From: Spirodela intermedia
Lineage: Eukaryota; Streptophyta; Magnoliopsida; Alismatales; Araceae
Length of the DNA: 64,000 nt
Direction of reading: 5' to 3'
Assembly (NCBI GenBank): GCA_902729315.2
Contig: LR746274.1
Location: 7,892,537 to 7,956,536, forward strand
Under the pieces are notes generated by a model, which saw only the letters and a list, made by a program, of their open reading frames with translations, was not told the DNA's origin and searched no databases. A program made the position numbers and the translations under genes. Of the stretch, positions 33,830 through 43,787 are shown one piece after another (within the stretch, counting starts at the first letter, position 1; each line of letters opens with the position of its first letter).

Positions 33830-35355
33830 GTCTTCTCAAGTGCAGGACCAACTCTTTCTTCCTCAAGCTACTCCTCTCTCTCTCATCATTTTCGATTCAT
33901 ATCTCAATTTTCCCTACTAATTTCTCATCTCCATCTTGTATATCTTCTCTTGAGGTCCCTGTATAGATTTATGTTATCAACAAGGCCTAGATCTAAATGA
34001 GGCCTTAGTTTAAGATACATCATGCCTTCCTCAGCTCATGAAATGGGGTTGTAGATAGGTCACTCATGAAATGATGAGCTGATTGAGTTTCAATTTTTAT
34101 GGTTTCTTTGCTTTTTTTTTGTAATTTTTTTTTTTTCATGTTTAATATTTTTTTTTTTAGATTTCATCATTAGTGGCACTTCAGTAATTGTGCTACTAAA
34201 AATTACAATAATGCTATGTTTCATTTTGGATGAGAAATATTTAGATCATGTTTGGGTTGAAGAATCTGAGTAGATCTCAACTAAGTTTGAGATGCTAACT
34301 ATATACATCCTTATCTAGCATTAGGTACAACAATAGAATGTTCAATAATGTCAACAGCAATGTCACTTTGAGATGTTAACTCCTTCTTGCTTAGGTTACT
34401 CCCTCCCTCTCATTGTTTTTGATTCACATATCACTTTCCTCTTGATTCCCATATATCTTCTCTCAAGGCCCCTTAGATTTCTCTTATCAGCAAGGTCTAG
34501 ATGAGGCCTTACTTTAAGGTACAAGCATTCCTCCGCTCACAAAATTTGGTTGTTGATAGGTCAATCATGGAAGAACGAGCCGATTGAGTTCTAATTTATC
34601 TGGTTTCCATGATTTTTTCGTGATCATTAGTTTTATTTTTCATGTTTAATTTTATTTTTTTCTAGATTTCATTGTTGGTGCCGCTTTGTAAATCACAAGG
34701 ATGATATATTTCATTTTGGATGGGTAATATTATATCATTTTTGTGTTGAAGAATCCGAGTGGATCACAATTGAGTTTGAGATGTTAACTACATGGATCTT
34801 TATCTAGCATAAGGCACAATAATAGAATGCTCAATGATGTCAATGATAATGCCAATTTGAGACGTTATCTCCTTCCTCAAGCTACTCCCTCTCTCTCACT
34901 GTTTTAGATTCATATCTCATTTTCCTCTTGATTTCTCATCTCCATTTAGTATATTTTTTTTCTAGGTGCCACTGTATAGATTTATGTTATCAATGAGGCC
35001 TTAGTTTAAGGTACATGCCTTCCTCTACTCATGAAATGGGGTTGTGGATAGGTCAATCATGGAAGAATGGGCCAATCAAGTTTCAATTTTATGGTTTATG
35101 TGATTTTTTTCGTAATAATATTTTTTTATTTTTCATGTTAAATGGATTTTTTCTAGAAATAATTGTGGTAGTAGATTCTATCATCATGGTGCCACTTCAA
35201 TAATTCTAGGACTAGAAATCACAATGATTCTATGTTTCATTTGGATGAGTAATATTCATACCATTTTTGGGCCGAAGAATCTGAGTGGATCTCAACTAAG
35301 TTTGAGATGTTAACTGCATGAATCTTTATCTAGCATCAATAACAATAATAGAATC
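33830..35355. repeat. Three-copy direct repeat, unit about 0.5 kb
   Basis: The landmark CTACTCC(C)TCTCTCTC with following GATTCATATCTCA(A/T)TTTTC occurs at about 33869, 34397 and 34884. In each copy it is followed by ATCAACAAGGCC-like sequence, a CATGAAATGGGGTTG-like phrase, a T-rich run, GATTTCATT-like sequence and TGAGATGTTAACT. Offsets are about 528 and 487 bp. No coding sequence is recognised. The copies are clearly diverged. Confidence 0.85.
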
Positions 35356-36737
35356 TTTGAAGTGATTTTTTCAGTTCATTTCAATGAATCAGTTGAGAGG
35401 GTGCTTGGGGGGTCTGTCGACGCACCATCGCTCGTGAGCTCACCATTCTACATCCATATAGAGGAACTAATAGAAAATATTCTCTAGAATCAAGTAAGCC
35501 AACTGAGCATCATTTGATAATATTATATGTGAAATCATTAGATATCTCAACTCTTTAAAGCTTTGGAGAAGCTAATGCAGCATTTATTTTTTAAGCATGT
35601 TGAAAATCAGCTCCAATGATCTATGAAGCTCTTCTCTTTCTTTTTTTTTTCAATTTTCTAATTAAATTTTTCTTACTATTTGAGATATTATCATCCTTGT
35701 CTCCTTAGGATTCCTTGTTCCTTGAAAGATTCTATTGAAAATGAATTAACACTACTGGGTCTTCCTATATGGCAAGTGTCAGTGTGTCAATTTTTTAAGA
35801 TAACCAAAGTTAATGAAATAGAAATAAAAACATAAAAACAGTCTTTTTATGTCATTTCATAAATTTCTGATTAAATTCACTACCTTGAGAAAATTCTATT
35901 TTTATCTTTTGATTAGAATTTAATGCAATATGTAAAGCATGGCCTAGGGAGTAAATTTTTTGGTGGCTTTTCTTTTCCTTTTTTCGCAGCCAAAAACTAA
36001 TGGGCTAGTCACAACAGACTCATGACGAAAGCCCATTAAGTAGGAGGGGTGGTTAAACCGAAGAGAGAATGAACACGGACTGCTCCTCTCTTCGTGGAGC
36101 CCTGTTAGATGCCACAGCAGGCCGGCGGCTGGAGCTAGGGCACGGATTGCTCCCCTGTTCGTGGAGGCCTGTTGGGTGACACAGCAGGCCGGCGGCAGAA
36201 GGCAGACGGTGTGTCGACGACGGTGGGCAGCAGTTGACCGCGCGACGGCGGCTGTGTGGCGACAGCAGCGTGGCGACGGCGGGAGCAAGCGACGTGACGA
36301 CGGCAGTGGACGGCGCGACGCCGGGGCGACGGCCGCAGCAGAAAAATTGATCGTGGGTTTGGAATATCATCTGCTATTATTTGTGAAACACAATTTTTTA
36401 GGATGGGATAGTAAGAAAAATTCTCATCACAAGAAACTTAGAAAAAAGATCCCGTGAGAATAGTGTGCTGCCTCGCAAGTATATATTTTAAAATCTTTGG
36501 TTATGCATATTGTCTCTACCAGAGACAATCTTGGCTCCCCAGGCTTCAACACTTTTTCAGTATCCTCATGGGTTTTATATCTAAATTTTTAAATGAGAAA
36601 TATGATCACCTCAGATTGAGTCCCCAATTTATATGCCGGCGGATATAATTTCAATTATCTGATATTCAGCTGAGGAAGCAAGAAAGCTTCAAATTGATTC
36701 AGTGTTTGTGCTTTGTTTTTGTAGATCACGGTAAGCA
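35356..36737. promoter_or_regulatory. Region upstream of VMA21-like gene
   Basis: AT-rich to about 36050, then a GC-rich island (36070-36345). The island holds a 67-bp tandem duplication (CACGGA(C/T)TGCTCC at 36074 and 36141, each with ACAGCAGGCCGGCGGC) and a CGACGGC-rich stretch. The island is a plausible promoter or 5' UTR exon. TTTTTGTAG at about 36717-36725, 12 bp before the ATG, looks like an acceptor of a 5' UTR intron. Confidence 0.45.
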
Positions 36738-37744
36738 ATGTCAGGGGTAATATGGAAATTTTTCTTTGCGTCAGCAGCCATGTGGATGGCACCTGTTGCA
36801 ATTCTATATGCCTTCAATCATAAAATTCTACCAGGTAGCACACTGTTTCATGTACTTTTTTGGCTCATCTTTTTGTCAGTCACTAAACGTATATGATTGC
36901 TTAGAAAACTTCATATTAATGGTTTTTAATTATAATATCAAAGAAACTTTCCATTTCTATATCTTCAGTATATCTTCGTGATTCTATATGGCTTCTTATT
37001 TCTACAAAACACAGGAAGACTAAAAATATGTTTTTCTCTTTCAGTTTTTTTTATTTCATTTGTGAGCTTTTACTGTTTTTACTAAAGAAAAATATGCCTA
37101 ATTTGAAGGTATATGCGTTGTTTTTTTTTCTTTTATACCAATTGTGGTAGCTTGTTAAGTTGCTGCATTGATCAATTGGCATCTCTTAGTTTTTGGGCTT
37201 TTATACACCACACACCAAGTGGGCTACTCCAGCAGTCTTATGTAACCTTCCCTCTCCTCATCTCAACATTCACTGCTCCATTTCCCCACATTCCCCACCT
37301 TTCTAGCCCAAGCTGGGTAGTCCTGCTCATTTTGGTAAATTCAACAGACCTGAGCGGACTAACATTGAATACTGTGTGTTTACAAGGGACACACTAATCT
37401 GAGGCTTAAAATTCTATGGGGATTTATTAGGAACGGCAAGGGCTTATATAAAGGAATTTATTCAGAGTTTAAATGTCCTAGACTTATAATGCTGTACTAT
37501 ACTGGAGATGCACGGAGTCATTATCTCCATAGATAATTTAGGCTGTTCTATACCATACTTCTATTCTATACTCATAGAGTCTTTTGAGTTCCCTCTTAGA
37601 GCCAATGCAACTAATTGCAAGGAAATGTAAGAATTCCTGAAGAAAAAATTAGCCGATCTTAGTTCCCTCTTTGTTCAAATTCACGTATCAAAATTTGGCT
37701 TAATTTATGCTCCTTTATTTCCAAAATATTCACATGTGTGTGCA

Positions 37745-37788
<44 letters not shown>

Positions 37789-38317
37789 TCGCTCGCTCTC
37801 TCCATATATATATATAGATATATATATATATACACTCCTGGGAGGTCAGAATGGTTCTCGAAATGTGATCAGCAGCTGCCAGCCCAGATCACAGTCTGTA
37901 CCAGACCACCGACTAATCAAGATCTTGATTATCCAATTCTACAACTATCCTATCTGCATTCTAGGCTCTCTCTGATTTCTCTCCCCAGGCCTTTCACAGT
38001 CAGAACACCTGTTATTTACTTGCTTATTTTGCTCTGACATCTTCTTCTACTATCTTTCTATTAATGAGAAAGTTTCTTTTCTCATAACAGGATCCAGCGA
38101 ACTTTCATCGTCATCACAGACTCTTTTGAGCGGATTCCTGGCTGTTCTATCTGTCAATTTGGTGATTGTGTTCTATATTATCATGGCTATGAAGGAGCCC
38201 TCAACCAGTCAGCCTCAGCCAGACCCAGCTTTCCTAGCAGATGCCAAAGCCAGCATCAGCAAGCCTGTAACAACGAAGAGAGATGATTATGTCCAAGATC
38301 GCAACAAAGTGGATTAG
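36738..38317 (+). CDS. V-ATPase assembly factor VMA21-like
   Basis: Two coding exons, 36738-36834 and 38091-38317, joined in phase to give 107 residues, the size of plant VMA21-like proteins. Exon 1 encodes MSGVIWKFFFASAAMWMAPV and on to FNHKILPG. Exon 2 begins within the Gly codon and continues SSELSSSSQTLLSGFLAVLS. Two membrane segments are visible (about residues 8-29 and 47-68) with a short loop, then a polar tail ending DRNKVD. VMA21 is an ER membrane chaperone for the V-ATPase Vo sector. Yeast VMA21 carries a C-terminal dilysine retrieval signal; none is present here. The intron (1256 bp) contains a CT/CA/TA compound microsatellite. The splice sites CCAG|GTAGCA and ATAACAG|GA are standard. 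Confidence 0.9.
37743..37838. repeat. Compound (CT)n(AC)n(TA)n microsatellite in VMA21 intron
   Basis: A CT tract, then an AC tract (about 37770-37788), then a TA-rich tract (37805-37832), all within the single coding-region intron. Confidence 0.9.
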
Positions 38318-39708
38318 AAACGAACCCTCATCCATCATCATCATCTGTACGTTGTTGAAAGATATAACTCAATTATCATAATCAAACAGAATAAAAGGTA
38401 TAAAATGCTGTTTTATTAGGTTTAATATCATTCATACCTTTAATCACTATCATGATTGACCCATTGAATCGAAGATGAAGCAAATTGAATACATGAGGAT
38501 TACCTTTTTCTGGGAATTATTGTCCTTGCATCGAATTCTTCTACTTGATTTACGTCATTTCATAAGCACAGTATAATGTTTTTTTTTTTGTAATTTTAGA
38601 AATATGCAGGCCTAGTTGCATTTTTTTATTATTTATCCAACTTTATTCTTAGTCACTTATAAGACTAGTGCAGGTCACTGATCTACAGGAAAACTATATC
38701 AGTTGATAATGTTACGATATTCATCCCCATTAGTACCTGAGGGCTGTGGCTTTTTTCAGCCAAGAAATTTTGAAAACCTTGGATGTGCTACCACTGCCAA
38801 TTGGTCAAGGAATAGTTGTCAGCTTATCATTAACACAGTCTGACTTCTATTTTTAGTTGTCCATCTCTCTTATCATCCTGCTACCCCCTTCATTCCCCCT
38901 GCCCACTCTCATCCTTATTAGGAAAATGTGGTAGTCACTGAACGCATCAAGCAGCCTAGACATTATGGCTCTATAAATGAGATATGTGCCTTATATTCTT
39001 ATAAATTATTACTATGAAGAGTGTTAGGTTGTCATCTTTGAATTGGTATTCTATGCATCAACATACAAGCACACTTGTATACACACTGCACATAGCATCT
39101 CAAATATTCTGATGTTGGTCTATATATCGTCTTTGATTCCACATTTTAAGAAATAAAACCTTTTAGTATCACCTTGATTCATTGTTGTCACTTACTAGCA
39201 CCACTAGAGTTGACCCTTCTAGTTTACCAAAGTGAGCAGCACTCACAAAGATCTTATTCTTTTGAAATCTGTCAAGATAGTTATAGAAATTCAAAGGAAC
39301 AGGGAGAGTAACCTCCCTTTGGTATGGAGGATAGAGGAAACAACTGTCTCACTCTTCATTCACCTCTAACACCCCTTATATAGTGAAGAACCCTAGACAA
39401 CTGTCTCAAAATATCCTCAATCTTTTATACCCTAGATTTTTATTTACTCCCACGAGGAGAGACGACGAGTTGACCGCTGAAAATCAGCTGGTCAACAGCT
39501 TTTGGGGGCGTTGCGGGTAGACACCCGTTGAAATTCCCCCCCATAAGGCGTCGTCGGTTCTTTCCAGAGGCCTTGAGAAGAAGGTAATGGAGCCGTGGTG
39601 GTAGCCTCCGGAGCTTGAAGACGACCGGCAGAGTGGGTCTTCATTGAGCCTGCTCCGCCGTGGACGTCGGCGGAGGGTGGCGGCCGCCGCGGCGAGGACG
39701 TCCCACTT
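38318..39708. other. Convergent intergenic region VMA21-ZIP
   Basis: 3' flanks of both genes. AT-rich with no gene seen. The last 250 bp before the ZIP stop are GC-rich and may be its 3' UTR. ACCCCTTATATAGTGAAGAA near 39370 resembles an LTR promoter phrase, but no LTR ends were found. Confidence 0.4.
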
Positions 39709-40090
39709 TCAGGTCCACCTTGCCAGAAGAGACATGAAGCCTGCGCCGAGGAAGAGGGAGATGTAGGCGGAGAGCTGGAGCGGGGGATTGTTCAGTAGCT
39801 TTGAGCTCATGAAGTCCGCCGCCAGGAGGTCAACGAGGGAGACGTAAATAAGAATACCGGCGGAGGCGGCGCTGAGGAGCCCCTCCACCGTGAGGGCGGC
39901 GCCGCCGCCGGGGTCGTACCGGGAGGATATCCCCAGACCCACCGCGATGCCTGCCGGCGTGGTCAGGGAGAAGATCATCGCCATGGTCGTCATCGTCCTG
40001 GTCTTGAACTTGGCCTGTGATCAGAAAGCTCGCCAATAAGAAAGGGGAGATGAACGTAGGGCATTCGGTTTCTTGCACCGAAGAAGCATG

Positions 40091-40126
<36 letters not shown>

Positions 40127-41932
40127 GACTGGGGAGACATTTTCTAACGCATTCTCTCATGCAGAGTATAATCTTCAACCGGCACCCAGTACATTTCACC
40201 ATCTAAACTCCAGATATTCTTTTAAAAAATTCCAATTTAGCGTCGACCATTCGAATGGAAACCTCATTATCACCATTTTTAAGGGACAATTGTCAGCCAC
40301 TACCTTGTTCGTTGAAGAAAAAGAGGGTGTTCGCATTGATTACACAATCGAAGTCAACTATAGGATGCAAGTGATGGGTGCATATCGTGTTCAGTTCCAT
40401 TGAGCGTTGACCATTCGAATGCAAACCTCAGTATCACCATTTTCAAGGAACAATTGTCAACCAATATCTAGTTCGATGAAGAAAAAACATGGTGTACTCA
40501 TTGATTATCCGATCAAAGTCAGCGAGTATAGACCAGCTTGAACATGGGATGTAAGTAATGGGTTCATATCGTATTTTGCTTAATAAAGTACACGTCTTGT
40601 AGAGGGGCAATGAACCATACATAGTATCGCTATCCATGGATGTATGAATGAATGATGTATTAATGTTCACATAGACCCCCTAGCTTATGTACGTACGTAG
40701 ACTCACTTATTATGTGATGTATATACTATTTAGAAAGCTGCACTCGGTGAAGGACTTGAGGAAGGTGCAGTCATGTGCATGTTGGTGCACGTTAGTTAAA
40801 AAGGTGACGAGGAGGTGGAGAGGCGGGGATGACTGGCTTACCTGGAGAAGACAGCCGCCGAGGCCGATTCCTTCAAAGAACTGGTGAAAGCTGAGGGCAA
40901 CCAGGAGAGGCTTGATAGTTGTTGGATGAACGGAGGCTCCCAAGGTGACGCCTATGATCACGGAGTGCACCACGATGCCCAGCTCCAGCACCTGAGGGAA
41001 CTCAACAGTGGTCACCGACCCACCTCTCAGATCACTAAAAATATCCGATCTTGATGGCCGCTAGAGAGATTTCTTCTCTCTAGTCTCGTCTGCCATTTGT
41101 GGAAATGTTTTGTTTCAGGAAGACGGTAATGTGAACGGTGGGGGGTTTGAACCAGGAAGCTTTGAATGGTTCCCGTTCTTCCCGCAGACAGGATTCATTG
41201 GCGGCCGGGAGGACTCAATGGATCGAGGAGGAAGACGAAGATGACGACTCTGTGGAAGCAGGTTTTGAGCAAGGTGAGAGAGCTTCAGAGCTTGGTCCGT
41301 CGGTAGAGGTGGATAAGCCCAGGGATTCTTCTCACATGGGAGACGATGCGACGACGGGCGTCCTGCGAAGCGGCGTTCTCTTCCTCGCCGGGCGGCGGCG
41401 GCTCACCTCCGCCGTGACTGCGCGAGGACTGCTCCTCCCCGCTCTCATCCGCGCCGGCGGCGCCGCCGGCGAGTCGGCGCACCTTGCTAATGTGGAACCG
41501 CCGGTAGTACCCGGTGGCGTAGCTATCCACCACCAGCGCCGCCAGGGACGCCACCATGGATACGAATCCGGCGAAGGGGAAGCGCCGCCATGGCGTCTCC
41601 GCGAGGCAGGGAGAAGCCAAGCCGTGGAAGGCCGCCGGCAGGATATGAACCAGTGCCGTCGCCAGGATCACCCCTCCGGCGAAGGCTTTCAGGAGAAGGA
41701 AGCCATTCCTCTCGGGGTGGAGCGCAGAAACCCACTTGCCCAGAACGGGAATCAGCACGCCCAACCCGCCAGCGGCGAGGATGGACGCCACTGCCACTAG
41801 TTTCAGCCTCAGCGCCGCCGTGCTCTCGCCGCCGGCGGCGTCCCCAGTGTTCTCGTCGCCGGCGGAGGCCAGAAAAGGGATCACTAGAACCGTGAAGAGA
41901 ACCACCACCGCCGCAAGGTGTCCCCCCGTCAT
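39709..41932 (-). CDS. ZIP-family zinc/iron transporter
   Basis: Three exons, 41336-41932, 40842-40991 and 39709-40014, all in phase 0, giving 350 residues, typical for plant ZIP/IRT proteins. The N terminus ([20 protein letters not shown]) is a likely signal or first membrane helix. TM2-TM3 regions contain [16 protein letters not shown] and [20 protein letters not shown]. The cytoplasmic variable loop is rich in Gly, Glu and Pro and lacks the His cluster often seen in ZIPs. Exon 2 holds the metal-site helices: HSVIIG (His about 208) and [14 protein letters not shown] (His about 235, Glu 239). Exon 3 ends with the last helices and LLARWT. The family moves Zn2+, Fe2+ or Mn2+ into the cytosol, often at the plasma membrane. 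Which metal cannot be told. Splice sites CAT|GTGAGA, CCAG|GTAAGC, CTCAG|GTG and CACAG|GCC are good. Confidence 0.93.
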
Positions 41933-43787
41933 GAAAGGCCAACTGGGTTCCTGAAATCGATCGCCGGGTGAGCACAGGTCGAATAGGATATGAGCCTGGG
42001 GCAGGGACTCCAGAGGAGGTTTTTCTTAGGTTTTCCTTTTCTGGGTGGTGGGTGGGCTTCTCATAGCGTCGGCGAGAGGTAGAGGATGATGGAGAGCCTT
42101 AGAGCCTCCATGCGGGGAGACCTGCGAGACCCCTCGCTTGACCAACGCGTGACAACAGGCGTTAGGGCGGTGAGCGGTGACTGAGAGAGTACGCTCACCT
42201 ACGGTGTGTGGCTCAGCTAAACTTGATTTAGGTGACGGGCAGAGGCGCCTGCGTGGCATTCCACATGGTCATGTGACGTGGCGAGTACGCATCGAGTAGT
42301 GGGCATTCCTAATTTAATATGATTTCAAAATATGGCCTGGTAATTAATACACCTTGAGAATAATTTTAAAAAAGTTTATTATCAAATGCTTGCATGGGAC
42401 TCCATGCCAACATATAACCACTTTTAGCTCACTAATGAAGCAACTTGGGTTAGTATATGTTATTCATCTAAGTTTCAATTTAATTCATTTAAATAAGGGA
42501 TAATTTGCTTAGCCACGAACTCGTAAAATATTAAATTTAAAAATAACTAAATAGAAAAAACCTAAATTATCAAGAAAGAATAGACCCATTCATTCCTAAA
42601 ATTAGGTGATATTCTTCTAATTATAATTTAAATTTTATTTAATTACTTGAAATGCATATAATGTGCACTAGTTTACAAGATATAAATTTTTTTTCTAGTG
42701 GGTGTCAATCTTTATGGGATCAGGGCAACTTTAGCTTTGAGCCAGTTGGAATTAGCTTGGAACATGAAAAGGGTCAACTTTTGTTGATAGGAGGGTGAGA
42801 ATAAGGAGAAAATAGTCAACTTTTCTAAATGTTCCCTCACAAAAATCCAAATTTAATTCATTTAAAGTTTTTATTGTTTATTTTCCCATTGGATTTTATT
42901 GACCATTTATTTAATTTTGAAAGTAGCATTGTATTCATATTTCCATTTTTTTAACTTTAAATTTAAGTTTTATAGATAACTATCATTCTAGAAAGACAAT
43001 CAAGACTGGTCAACTCGCAAGCCAAAAATCTATCAAGTTTTTTGGGATATTTTTGTCCTCTCCTTGAATGCATCACCAGTATTCAACTTAGACCTAATAT
43101 AATAACTCCAAGGAGTATAACTATTTCATCATTCTAGAAAGATAATCAAAACTCCTTAGGGTCTACGCATTTTATGGGATTGAGCAAAGTTGAGACTATG
43201 ATCTCCCTATTTACATGACGCTTGAAATAAATTCATCATCTATTTTTATAAAAATAATATAACTATTTCTTAGTGCCAACATTTGAACAATATTTTCCAA
43301 AGTTAGGTGGTCAATTTACCACCTAAACAAAAAAAAATGAATGAAAAGAGATGCAATAATCTCCTAGCCTTCATATTGTGCTTTCTCAAAACCTAAAGTC
43401 AACCAAGCATCCCAACTTCAGCCTAGCATTCTTAGGTATCAGGTCAGAGACTACTTATCCACTACAAACCCTAAAGACCAGGAACACAAAATTCACTTGT
43501 CTACATATATGTACCTATTGATCAGATTGAAAGTCAAAGTAAATGGCAGGCGTGATATTCCTCCAAAAAAACTGCGAAGTCCTCGTCTTTTTCTGTGTTT
43601 TGATGAACTGGAGCGGAGTAAAAGCCATCCCCATATCTGGTAATCTACATCTTCGATGGGCATTCAGTCCCCCACCACGTCTTCGAATCTAGAAGTTCTC
43701 CAGTCAAGGGGGGGTCGTGGGATCTTGTCGGCATGTAGAGAAGCCGCAGGCGGTTGACTCTTGTATGTTCAAATGGCGGCTCCGCCG
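41933..43787. promoter_or_regulatory. ZIP upstream / QRT3 downstream region
   Basis: The first about 350 bp upstream of the ZIP start are GC-rich and include an open minus frame with no known match. The rest is AT-rich with no gene. TTGAC/GTCAA cores recur (for example about 42774-42812 and 43014). The QRT3 3' UTR lies at the right end. Confidence 0.4.

Noticed and set aside
41138-41895. 220-residue plus-strand open frame opposite ZIP exon 1
   Set aside because: Mirror of a GC-rich exon. The minus strand clearly encodes the transporter and the plus frame has no family resemblance.
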